Source: Trissonchulus latispiculum (lineage: Eukaryota; Nematoda; Enoplea; Enoplida; Ironidae). From it: a stretch of 64,000 bases of DNA. The translations under genes and the position numbers were made by a program. The notes beneath the pieces are model-generated. The model saw only the letters and a list, made by a program, of their open reading frames with translations, did no database searches and was not told where the DNA came from. Below, one piece after another: positions 45,801 through 56,677 of the stretch. The DNA is taken from contig JASAND010005711.1 of the NCBI GenBank assembly GCA_030248195.1, positions 1 to 64,000 on the forward strand, in the 5' to 3' direction. Numbering within the stretch: position 1 is the first letter of the stretch; every line of letters begins with the position of its first letter.

Positions 45801-48475
45801 ATGCCCGGGAAGAAATCCAATGTTGCCTATATTAAGCCGGAAGAGCCTGCCTTCCTCAAGGCTATCAAGGACAGATTTGGATACAAGGAGCCCTCCATTG
45901 AGGACAAGGTTGGTTTCAAAACACAATTATTGCGGTAGCGGTTTTCGAACCACCTCACCTGTTCGACCTGTTCTCGGCCTTCGTGAGAGGGGAAATCAGC
46001 GTTCTCTAAATTTGCTTTAACCGTTTACATGGTATCTTTAGGGATTTTTCCGAGTGGGGGAGGATATATATTTTTGCAAAAATGAGCCAAAAATGGTATT
46101 TTTGGTTTTGGCGTATTTTGCTTGATGAAACGGTAAAAGTTCTCAAAAATGTCTGGATTTCGGCTACAAATGGACATTTTTACAAAAAAAATTCTCCGAC
46201 GCACGCCGGAAAGGCGAAACTGTGCACCCAAAAAATCCGGAAAAAGGATATTTTGGCTTTTAGTTCTCTGTTGTGGTGACTTTTTACTCCGCTGGAGCTG
46301 CTAACTTTACGTACGTACGCGTAGAGTTGTCCTCTATTCGGGCTGGGCCGCCCCCCCCCCGAATTTTGGGGGCTGGTCTACTAGTTAGGGGGCCAGCCCC
46401 GAGTGCCGGAGGCCTGGCCCCCAACCGACTGTTTTTATTTTCTATCCTAAGAAAAACGTCTAATTACTAACAAAACTGAAGTAGTACAAACAAGCAGCTC
46501 GGTTAATGTTCTTGCAATCACAGACAGGTTAAACAAAAATTCAATGTGATCGCAAAACGGAACCAAATGTCTAACCTGCTACAGGTGGCAAAAGGCTGAC
46601 TAAAATGAAGCAGCTTTCGCAATTAAACTATGTTTGTTTCCTATGTGATCGTCCTTTACTTGACTTAGCTATTTAAGAGAGGACTGCACGACAGCAAGCT
46701 CAGCAGAACGTAGACTTCAGCCAGGCCCTTCAAGACCATACTTATATAATGGAGAAAGGTTGCAGAAACATTGAGACAAACTTTGTGTATACATCGTTAA
46801 CGATCTGGAGGTTAGTGCCTCCCAGAAGTTGAGGTCTTTCTAGGCTCAAGAATCACAGTGCCGTCTCACTCATAGGCCCTTCAGCTTGTCGAGGATAGGA
46901 GAATTAATCCGGTGGTTTTCCTATAGGGTATTTTTTGCAGCCCTCCACCGAAAATGCCTTCCCCTCCCGGGATTTTTGGCTTCCACTCGGGATTTTTTGG
47001 GGGCCCAAAATTTGGCCGAAGGCAAATTTCCCCCTTCTCCGGAGATTTTTTCGTAAAAATCGTTAATTTTAGCCTAAATGCAGGCATTTTTGGCAACGTT
47101 TCCCGTTTCTGAAAACACGCCAAAATCCCAATTGTTGGCTCATTTCTGCAAAACCGTCCCCTCCCACCGAAAATCCCCCCAACCGGCCCGACCCCCTCCG
47201 GGCAAACCCCCCCCCCCCGAAAACAATACCCTGCCAATAGAGTGATTTTAACAATTCTGACGACTGAAGCTATGGCTCTAGTCTTCTACACTCTGCTCTT
47301 TTCAGCTCCTTTTTCGTTTTCTTTGCAGCGACGTCATCACTCAGAGGATGGAGATAGTAGCGAGGGGGAGGAACCGCCCGTCAGCGTGGAGGAGGAACCC
47401 CAGATTGTGGTCCTGAAACCGGGGGATCTCAGCAAGGATCAGGTGGATCAGCATCAGCTGCAGCTTCAGCAGCTGGAAGATAGTACGTATGTATAGCTAA
47501 TGTACGTCATTATTATAGAGCGATTTTTGCATTTTCAGTCCTGCTCGCGGTTTTGAAAATGATGACCGATCGGACTGACTCAAAATTCTGCTGATGTTGG
47601 AAATTTTAGAATGTTCAAAATTTTGAATGAGGAAAACCAGAGATTTCTTAACGTTCCAACTAAAGCAGGGGCAAAAATGTTTCAGATGCTCTGGCCTCTT
47701 ACAAAAACCTCAAATATTTCTTGTTAATTCTTCAATTTTGAACTCATTAGCCTTTTAGTGTCCCAATGTACAAAATTTATCACTGGTCAAAATCAGTACG
47801 TATGAATGTGGGCCAATGTAAAAGAGACCCAAAGTCGTAGACGTTGACTTCTCTTCTAATTAAGGCATACGTACAAATGATTATTCTGAGTTTTAAGCTA
47901 AATTGTGTTGTGAGATGTCAGGGCTCTTAACGTTCACAGATAGCTTGCGTAAAAATGGCCTGGGACATGGTTTTGCGGAACGACTTTGTTCGACAGTCTC
48001 GAATTCCGAATTTTTGAAAACAAATCCCTAATATTTAATTGAGCAAACCGGTTTGGAGTGAAGAAATTTTTTGAGACGCTAAGTAAAAACTGCATTTTTA
48101 TGTATATATGTGTAACTGTATTTTTATATATGTACATAGGTGGCTTGTTTTGCTTCCATATTCTGTTGTTTTTGCCATTTTGATTTTTCAGAGAAAAAGA
48201 TTGAGCGAGGAGAGATTCAGTTTCGTAGGCCGGAGCGGAAGCGAGCGGCTCCGACGGAGGACAGCGGCACTTCGGATCCGGCTGAAAATCCGGTGGAAAA
48301 TAATCCGGATGGATCCGGAGAGAGGGGGGCGGCTGATGGCGAAAGAATTGGGGGAAAGGCAGGAGGCGGTGGTGGTGGGGTCGAAAAGAAGGTCGGAGGA
48401 GAGAAGAGGGCAAAGACGCAGCTGTTGTCCTTTCAGGAACAGGATGAGGATGACGATGACAACGAAGAGCAGTGA
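45801..48475 (+). CDS. KIAA1143: KIAA1143 orthologue (DUF4604-type), 181 residues
   Basis: Exons: 45801-45908, 47329-47482, 48192-48475; GT-AG introns, phases 0 and 1. An acceptor at 45752 precedes the start, so there is a 5' UTR intron. The N-terminus MPGKKSNVAYIKPEEPAFLK and the following FGYKE match the conserved KIAA1143 opening (basic start, VxYxxPxEPAFL, GY). Residues ~58-75 (EEPQIVVLKPGDLSKDQV) match the family's central QVVVLKKGDLS motif. A GEIQFRRPERKR segment and a C-terminal LLSFQEQDEDDDD match the family's IxYRKP and SLLSF-acidic ends. At 181 residues it is slightly longer than the vertebrate protein because of a Gly/Lys-rich insert at about 135-160. It is charged and probably disordered. 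The molecular role of the family is not established. Intron 1 carries two MITE-like repeats. Confidence 0.87.
46925..47232. mobile_element. ~308-bp MITE in KIAA1143 intron 1
   Basis: AGGGTATTTTTTGCAG at the left and CAATACCCT at the right, with a C-run just before the right end. The ends match those of the element at 25508-25806. It ends about 100 bases before exon 2. A second relative lies at about 46035-46390 in the same intron. Confidence 0.6.
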
Positions 48476-49660
48476 GGGGAGGGGGACTGAGATTGGGAAA
48501 TTCTCGGATTTGGGGAATTCTCTGGGATTGGCCCAACCCTAGCTGACGATATCCAACCAGTTGGACGTGTGGGTGGACGAAATTTCGTTCGGTTCTAACA
48601 TTTGCTTCAGTTTAATGATTGGCTGAACTTTGGTGGATTGGATTATGAAGATTGAAGGCTTGAGACTTCTTGTTGAATGAACTGTGGACTGTTGGGAAAG
48701 GCAAAAGGCAAAAGTTGCTCCGATTTTACTACCTGCCTTTTTCCTTCAATGGGAGTTGGGGGGCGCCCCCCCCCCAGAAGTCGGTCCCCTCCAGACTTGG
48801 GTCGCCCCCTCCAGGATTAGGCTCTGCCAGTCACCCAAACTTCAGAAGTCAACAGAAAAATAGGGTTTTTAAGGTTAAATTTTGAAAAAATTTTCCGGCT
48901 TCTCCGAATTTTCTGTTCTTTTTAACACTTAGCTATTTTAAGCTTAAATTTAGGTTGGAAATAGTTAAATTTTTAGCTCAGCAGCAAAAAATAGCTATTC
49001 TGTAAGCATTTTTGAAAAATTTTCTTCCACCCTGGGGGGGGGCTCGCCCCCCAGACTTCCCCTCAGAAATTTTTGCCTAGGAAAAAGCCAGACTACGGTG
49101 TTCCTAAATTCACCCAAACTCTTGACCTTCTGGGTTTTCTTTAGTGGGGGCACCCCCCCCCCCACTTTTCGGGTTCCCCAACTTTTTTTGGCTTCCCCCA
49201 CTCACCATATAGGGTGCCCAGAAAATGCCAAATTTTAAGAAATTTTTCGTCAAAATTTTAAAAATTTTCCGGCTTAGCTGGAATTTTTTGATCCAATTTT
49301 TTGGCCTGGAGAAAACTCAGACCTTGAACCTTGACAATTTTCTGTCTGTAGTTTTCATTTTGAAAATCTGTCTGTAGTTTTCATTTTGAAAATCATCTAG
49401 TGTTAGGCATGTGTAGGTTCCTAAGGAGAGGGGGTTGCTCGTTCCCAAGGGTAACTCAAAATGTTTGGGATCACACATGCCAAGATCAAAAGTAGCCATT
49501 TTTGAGGCATAGAGAGGCAGAAAAAGATTTATGTGTGCGCTTGCCGTTTATCCTCTTTCTAGAGATTTTTGTAATGATGTATATATTTAGCCACTTTCGT
49601 AATTGACTTCTGTGTACATTAGGAACTTGTATTTTTGAATAAAAGATTTCTTTGCAGCAG
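48476..49660 (+). other. 3' UTR of KIAA1143
   Basis: It runs from the TGA to AATAAA at 49638. It contains G/C-run repeat sequence at about 48750-49096 (reverse relative of 1682-1880), a MITE at 49130-49320, and a short tandem duplication of CTGTAGTTTTCATTTTGAAAA near 49349-49393. The 3' UTR may be spliced; no firm intron was identified. Confidence 0.5.
49130..49320. mobile_element. 191-bp MITE with CTGGGTTTTCT ends
   Basis: The left end CTGGGTTTTCTTTAG and right end GGAGAAAACTCAG are inverted with one mismatch. The interior matches the element at 20244-20611. Confidence 0.6.
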
Positions 49661-49693
49661 TCTGGCCTATGCTATACTTCTTGTGTTGTCTCC
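49638..49693 (+). terminator. Polyadenylation signal and GU-rich element, KIAA1143
   Basis: AATAAAAGATTTCTT is followed about 30 bases later by GTGTTGTCTCC, nearly the same module and spacing as at 25039-25096. Confidence 0.7.
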
Positions 49694-51946
49694 TTTATGA
49701 GTTTGACTGTTGGTTTCTTAATTGTGCAGTTTTATGGTTTTATTTAATAATTGAATTATTAGTTAATCGGGTTGGGTTGAGTTGTCTTGCATCGTCTGGA
49801 AGACGATTGATATTTGGAATCTTGTTGTCAATCCCGGGGAACAGTTTCGTACAAGTTGTCGAGTCCGAGTCGACTAGTTGCCGCTCACTAGTGATTACTG
49901 ATTTAATTGAAACTTAAGATCTCCTACTAATTCGTCATGGTTGTACACTCGAAATGTCGTCATCGAACAGCAATATAAAAGTTTCAGTATATTTTTACAT
50001 TCAAGCTGAGCTCCATGAAACTTGTCCCTGGTTCCATGGGCCTTTTTCTTAACAAAACTTGCTTTGCAGGTTACAAAGCAAGCACTCGAACTACAAGTTT
50101 AAGTTGTCAGTGTTTCATAAAGCATTTTCAACTTGTGGAAATTGGCTAAGCAAGTTGCAGGATCTGAGAACTTGTAAACTCAAGTTCATAAGGAATTTTG
50201 CAAGTAGGATTTTCGGATCTTTTCTGCAATATCCCCCCCCGCAGCCCAGAAATAGTTAAACGGCTCAACCGATTTTCTTCAAATTGGAGGGTTGATTGCC
50301 CGATGCTTCCTCAATAGAAAAAATTGATAAATATTTCAAAATTTTTGCAGAAAAGATCCGGATTTTCATACTCTGCTTGAAAATCAAACAGGACTACGAT
50401 AATTTGGATGCCCCAGATTCTTGTAATGAGATTTCTCTAAACATAAGATGTGAATAATTTTAGCAATTCTTGATCCATTTCATTCCGTGAAAACTCGCTC
50501 AACGACTTGCTTGCACCGCAAGTGCAAGTTGGGAGTTCGAGGATTGAGCAATTTTATGAAACTGAAACTAGTTGGCACAAAAAGGCAAAATTCGAGTAAA
50601 ACACTCCGGGCCATTGAATTGAAAATTTGGCCTTCTCAGCGCATTTGGTACCACCCTCTCGTTTGTGGGGGAGGGCACGAGAATAAGTCCAGCAACTTTG
50701 GTGGGGGCACTAAAATAAGCCTGGTAACGTGTAGTTGAAGTCCAAGTACATTACGCAAGTGCCGCTTGTAGATTTATGAAATAATACAGTTTGTGACAAA
50801 CATGCAAGTTAGTTTGGAACTTTGCAGGCTTTACTGGCCCCAAATGTTATTCCCCTCCGTTTTCTGCTTGACTACCCTCCCCTGGAAAGGGTTCTCCGCA
50901 GCTGTATAGAACCGCCGGCCGATGAATGTTGCTATCAGGGCCATAAAGCCCTAAACTAAGGAGATAACTTACTTAATGTTTCCGAGTACTCCTGTCCCTT
51001 CCTATGATTGTTGGGTTAAAGAAGACGGATGCCAGTTTACGACTCTGGTTCCTCCCGATATCAGTGCTTCCCTTCCTAGTGACCATATATATACGGACTG
51101 TTTTGTAGAGATTGGGGGGGGGGGAGAATTTTAAAGTGGCGCTTCCCTTTGGTCACTTCAACTTTGAGCCATTATATATTACTCATTCATTGCTTGTAGT
51201 TAAGAAGCCATTGTTATATCAAAATGCAGCTTGTCATTTTTTCTTATGCGTACCATGAAATTAATGTTGCTTTTCTAAAAAAAATCTAACACATTTTAGA
51301 AGACGTATAATTTTCCAGATTTTTTGCAGACAAGTAAGTTTTTTGTGGGACATCTTTTATATCATTGATTCGATACCTCTATCAAACAGCTGGGGACCTT
51401 TAGTTGTTATGAAATTGCTCTTCGTTGAGAAATAAGCTGAAAAGTGCCCGCAACCTGGATTTTACGTACTTCTTCAAATTTTGGCATGTGACCACTTTAG
51501 CTAACAGATAGCTATCGGAGAAACTATGCTCCACAAATAATTGGGCGTGTTTTTGCAAGACAACATTCTTTATGCTAGCAGCCTAAGAGATGGCAACTGG
51601 AAGATGATCAGGCGTGGGATAATTAGCCCCTGTGAGACCTTCAAATCGACACCCTACCCTTAGTTTGATTTTACAGCTTGCATAACTTAAGAAATAATGG
51701 ATTATTTGATTTCTGCAGAAAGCTAGTTTTTGACGCCAAAATAACAGATAAAGCTAGACAGTTGCTTGCATTTTTGAGAACGTTTTGTGTTTCACCATTC
51801 AAAATACGCCAAAAAATACCATTCCTAAAGTCCCTAAAAATACACTGTTCAACGCGGTTCTTCGAATGAATATAGTCACTGCTTCGTTAAATTTCATCTT
51901 GATTTACGCCGCCAACTATAGTATGTGCCCAAAAGAAATCACCACC
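49694..51946. other. Intergenic AT-rich DNA, nothing recognised
   Basis: Repeated use of ACTTG/CAAGT motifs occurs at 50040-50200 and 50490-50560, and a short G-run lies at 51114. No exon with convincing splice sites or domain signal was seen on either strand. Confidence 0.5.
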
Positions 51947-51950
51947 TTAA

Positions 51951-53133
51951 GGGGGGGGGGCTACTAAAGGTTTGCCCCGACTTTGTCCGATTGGCCTACT
52001 TTTTGGCGAAGATGTAGAGCATGGGTGTGGTCAAAAAAATATCGGGTACTGAGATCTTATCTGCCTTCCAGCCATGTGCAGCCGTCGGGTTTATGTGCCC
52101 GACCCCCCGTTTTTCACAACTACCAACATAATTAATTAAAAATCTCTGCTGGACGCAAGACCCTAGCTTCAAAGCTGCCATTTGCAAAAATTTGGCACAT
52201 GTGCCCCTATCTGCCAAAAAATACTAGACGTCTGTATCTTATCTGCATCTCTGGGAATTACTCTTCAAAGTTGAAGTTTCGGCCAAAATTTAAAAATTTT
52301 TGGCTAACGAAAGGAAAATTTTATTACTGGTGCGAGCTATAAAGCTGTAATTTGGCATAAAAGGAGGCCCTATAAGAGTACTCATTTGTGCCAAATGGCA
52401 AGAAATTCTGCCCGGTGAAAAAATTTTTATGTCAACTTTAATCTTCAAAAATTGCCAAAATCGCCTTTTTGGGGCAATGGTACCCCTGAAATCGAAAAAA
52501 TCAAATTTTTTTGTAATTAAAATTTTTTGAGATATTTGAACTCAGCGTGGTCGAAAACACGCCCACAAACGATTTCAGCTCGATTAGTGAAGGTGTGCGA
52601 CTTCTATGGCTGCAGAAAGCCTCTACACAGGATCCGACAGACTGAAAAAGGCGATTTTGGCAATTTTTGAAGATTAAAGTTGACAAAAATTTTTTCACGC
52701 GGCAGAATTTCTTGCCATTACAGCCAAATTACAGCCTTATAGCTCGCACCAGTAATAAAATTTTCCTTTCGTTAGCCAAAAATTTTTAAATTTTGGCCGA
52801 AACTTCAACTTTGAGGAGTAATTCCCAGAGATGCAGATAAAATACAGACGTCTAGTATTTTTTGGCAGATAGGGGCACATGTGCCAAATCGTATTTGCAA
52901 ATGGCAGCTTTGAAGCTAGGGTCTTGCGTCCAGCAGAGATTTTTAATTAATTATGTTGGTAGTTGTGAAAAACGGGGGGTCGGGCACATAAACCCGACGG
53001 CTGCGCATGGCTGGAAGGCAGATAAGATCTCAGTACCCGATATTTTTTTGACCACACCCATGCTCTACATCTTCGCCAAAAAGTAGGCCAATCGGACAAA
53101 GTCGGGGCAAGTCGATTTTAGTAGCCCCCCCCC
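51951..53133. mobile_element. 1.18-kb foldback element with G-run ends and TTAA duplication
   Basis: TTAA flanks both ends (51947-51950 and 53134-53137). The ends are a G-run plus CTACTAAA and the inverse TTTAGTAG plus a C-run. The arms are inverse copies for roughly 500 bp, interrupted by small differences, around a ~160-bp centre near 52560. TTAA duplication is the hallmark of piggyBac-type insertion. The terminal sequence is not a standard piggyBac end, so assignment is tentative. The frame encoded in both arms (DRGTCAKF...) is a mirrored artefact. Confidence 0.8.
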
Positions 53134-53389
53134 TTAAGTGTTGAATTTTATATATGAATAACGTTAGTGATCGTGTAGCTGTTTTTTGGCAACAAGACTG
53201 GTAGTAAAACTAGTTTACCCCTGGGCGAACATTTTCTTTCGAACAAAAATTTTTGAAAACTGAGCTGTCGCCGGAAAATTTGGAAAAGTTGGCCTTCAGA
53301 GAAGTTTGTTTTTCAGGGAAAAATTGGTTGCAGAGTTTCATCCACAGTTTTGGGGAGAGGGAAGAAATGCCCCCATCCCCACTAGAATC

Positions 53390-53688
53390 AGGGCTTATTC
53401 TAGGGATTTTGTTTGGGGGCTCCCCTAAAAGTCCGAGGGACAAGGATTTTTTAAACGTGCTAAAAGTACCGCTATTTTTCTAGCATGCACTGTAAAAGTT
53501 ATCATAAAAATAAACAGATTTAGTGTTGAAAAGAGTAAAAATTGAGGAAAATCTCCAGCGAAGCCGTAAATTGTTTGAAAATTTGGCTTTCTGAGCGATT
53601 TTTTTTTCAGGGCAAAAGTTTGGTACCAGAACGGGCGGGCACCCAGTTTTGGGGAAAGGTCGTTTTGTCCTCCAGGAGAATAAGCCTA
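53390..53688. mobile_element. ~300-bp MITE with GGCTTATTCT ends
   Basis: AGGGCTTATTCTAGGGA at the left and GAGAATAAGCCT at the right. Internal G/C segments (CCAGTTTTGGGGAAAGG and similar) recur outside it. Related to the larger element at 34623-36193. Confidence 0.5.
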
Positions 53689-54560
53689 AAAGCGCTGAAT
53701 ATATGTTATGCAAGGGCGGCAGTGTCCAGACTCGGGTCCTATCCTGGAAGAAGTTTCGCCACTGTCATGCCAACACCACAAAGCTGACTGCCATCGTTAT
53801 TATTTAATCGCTGCTACTAATTACTAGGGCAAAATAAGTTGCTCCACCCTCTCCCGCGCCACTCCACTAGTAGAGGGGAAGAGGCTGCAAGTGGGGAAAG
53901 GGCTTAAATGTGTTACCAACAGCTACCAAATTACAGTAAAATAAAACTGGCTTTGTTTTACTGCTGTTCTAGTCAAGCTAAAACTTTTGACATTCTGAAA
54001 TTTGCTTTCCCAAGTAAACTTTTCAGTTACTAAAAACCAGTGAAGCCGTTAATTGTACAACAGCTCGGCGAATTGTAAAAGTGTAATGCAGCGTTAACAA
54101 ATTGTAGCTGCTCAAAGGGAGCCGGAGAGATAAATTAATTTAATTATGCAAATTAGGAAATAGCAAGTTCATTTGCATAATATAAAGGAGAAAGTTCATT
54201 TGCATATATATATAATGCAGTAGTTTTATCTACAAATGTCTGTGTAGTGTCTCTTTTGGTCTTCACGGATCACGTGTTCACGTTTACGCTTCCTTTTCCC
54301 TTCTCTCTACAAATGTGTAGTCTCTCTTTTGGTCTTCACTGATCACGTGTCACGTGCTAACGTTTACTCTTCCTTTCTGTTCTGTTCTCTAGAAAATCCC
54401 CCCTCTCCCCCATTTTCAGGTTTCGGTTGGAGGCGTCATCAACTTCCCTATCCTAGTTGATAAAGCCCAGATATATATAATAAATATGTATAAGTTTCTA
54501 TTTCTATGTATATATACTGCATGCATATGCTTGTATACACATGATTTGATATATTTTTAG
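53689..54560. other. Upstream region / 5' UTR intron of KH copy 3
   Basis: It contains a duplicated ~50-base unit (TCTACAAATGTCTGTGTAGTGTCTC-type at 54229 and 54307, both followed by CTTTTGGTCTTCAC and GATCACGTG). The acceptor TATATTTTTAG ends at 54560. No promoter can be named from sequence. Confidence 0.5.
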
Positions 54561-54629
54561 CGGTTTGGTGTTTGTGTGTTTCGTGTTAATCCTGGTAGTT
54601 TATCTTCTGTTTGGTTCGGTTGCTTCATC

Positions 54630-55021
54630 ATGAGCGTTAACTTTGACATTGACCCCAGTGATGTTGGACGTGTCATTGGTTAGTCTTTATCTAATTTAGA
54701 ATAGATTTTAATAAATTTTGATTTTAATTTTTGTTAATTTAACTACGTTCAGATGTGCCAGAACGGTGTGCTAGTTAGAGCTTAAAATTTGGGATGTTTT
54801 TGTTAATTTGCCATTGCTTAATTAATCTGATTCAAACATTTGTTGTGTATATACTTTTTGTTCAGGTCGTGGTGGTTCCACCATTCGTGGTCTTCAGGAG
54901 ACATTCAATTGTCGGATTCAGGTAAAGAGCTTTCAATTAACTGCCAGATGTTAGTTTTTGTTCCTAGACTTCCCTCTACAGTATTGCACGATTATGATTT
55001 TGGTTGAAAATGTACGCGAAG

Positions 55022-55089
<68 letters not shown>

Positions 55090-56677
55090 TTAACGCAAGC
55101 GCGTAGCCGGGGGGGGGTGGAGGGAATTCCCCGTCCTCCCGAAATTGTAGACCCTCTAGGAATTTTGTACGTGTCATATGTAAAATGCCCGTTTTTCAAA
55201 AAAATTTCACGATGGTCACGAAAATATTTTAGCTTCTGGGGGGGGGGGGGGGCTCGGCCCCCAGACCCTCAGCAAAATTTTTGTATTCCCAAAAATTTTT
55301 TCTGGCTACGCTAGTGACTAGACGTAATTTGTGACGAAAATTTTTCCTCCACCCTCTCCCTTGGCTTTACGGTTGGCAATCTTAATTGATCAGGTCAGAA
55401 GGTATTTGACATTTCTCCCTTGAATTCGACTCTTACGTCGTTCCCTACTCCAGGGGCACCATTGATTAAAGTTGTGAATCAAAATGTGTATGGATTAGGC
55501 CCCCCAAAAAATTCATGTTTTACCCGAAAAAAATCCGTTTCCGAAAAATGTGTACCTTTTTGCTGATTCGAGCGCTTGCTGTAGGCCCTCTGGTATTGTC
55601 GTAGTCTAAAAGGGGTCGTTTTGTACTCTGTTTAAGGTAGCCCGAGAGCCAGCATCCAACGGCATGGTTCCCATTACTATTACGGGTGATTCTCATTCCT
55701 GTGAGAGTGCCGCGGATGCCATTCGTGGTCACATTTCCGGAGATCAGCCATTCCAGGCCCAGGACAGCGGCTACTCTCGTGGCGGCGGTGGCTACGGAGG
55801 CGGTGGTTATGGTGGTGGCGGAGGATTTGGAGGTACTAACTTACGTATATATAGTTTGGATAAACCCGGCGTTGTAGTTTGTCCTCCTCCCCTCATAGCT
55901 AGCATTTTCCCCTAAGACGACTTGTCTGAAATTGATGGAGAAAATTCGTTCGCCTATTGAATGAACTGGTAATTGTTTCTGCTGGAAAACATCTTCACAA
56001 AGGCCTTATTCCTTACAGTTATTTTTTAACAACACAGCCAGTTAGTTTAGCGTACGGACTTACATATGTTTATGATATTATATATAATATATACGTATAT
56101 ATTTACGTATTTGTTGATTGGACTTGACTGTTTTAGGTGGTCGAGGCGGTGGTCGTGGTGGTGGTCGCGGTGGCGCGTGTCACAACTGCGGTCGTGAGGG
56201 CCACTTTGCCCGGGAGTGCCGCTCCGGTGGTGGCGGAGGCGGCGGCGGTGGATACGGTACGTCACCTGCACGTCCCCTCTCCCCCCCCCCATATTTTTAT
56301 GCAAATTAGGGTTTTAACAGTATACCTATAAATATGTATGTGTTGATTAGACAAATGTTCCTGCAGATGTTTCCCTCAATTTGATTGAGCCTACATCCAT
56401 CTGAGACACTGTTGGGCTTATTCTAGGGATGATTTTGGGGGGGTAGCCTTTTTGGGGGCTCTCGGTTGGAAGACGTTTAGTGCGAAAATTTTCCTACTGG
56501 TGTGCCTTTCGGTTGCATCCACTTGCTTAGCAAATTTTCCAGAGGGTAAAATGTAATCCGCAGCAAGTTTGTCGAACCCGCTAATTTGGTATATCTTTTT
56601 TTTATAATGTTCTCTAAAATGTGTTAATTATATACTTATCATATGTTTGTGTTTATTTAGGTGGTGGCCGCTACTAA
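54630..56677 (+). CDS. KH-RGG-CCHC zinc knuckle RNA-binding protein, copy 3 (145 residues)
   Basis: Exons: 54630-54678, 54866-54921, 55637-55832, 56137-56256, 56661-56677; phases 1, 0, 1, 1. The first 35 residues equal those of copy 2. The KH domain has GRGG at 17-20. The first Gly-rich block is seven residues shorter than in copy 2 (no RGGGYGGR stretch), while the exon 4 RGG block is four residues longer. The zinc knuckle [14 protein letters not shown] and the GGGRY end are identical to copy 2. The leader, 3' UTR blocks and poly(A) region are shared with copy 2, but the introns are largely unalike. Intact and probably expressed. Role as for the other copies: likely single-stranded RNA binding. 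Confidence 0.92.
55025..55087. repeat. (TA)n microsatellite in intron 2 of KH copy 3
   Basis: An uninterrupted TA tract of about 63 bases lies directly before a G-run MITE with GCGTAGCC ends (about 55096-55316). Confidence 0.95.
55096..55316. mobile_element. G-run MITE with GCGTAGCC ends, intron 2 of KH copy 3
   Basis: AGCGCGTAGCCGGGGG at the left and CTGGCTACGCTAGTG at the right are inverted. A G-run followed by GGCTCGGCCCCCAGACCC marks the right half, as in the element at 3606-4013. Confidence 0.55.

Noticed and set aside
52862..53086. Peptide starting MADRGTCAK encoded in both 51996-52217 (minus) and 52862-53086 (plus)
   Set aside because: The two are mirror copies in the arms of one foldback element; identity reflects the inverted repeat, not protein conservation.
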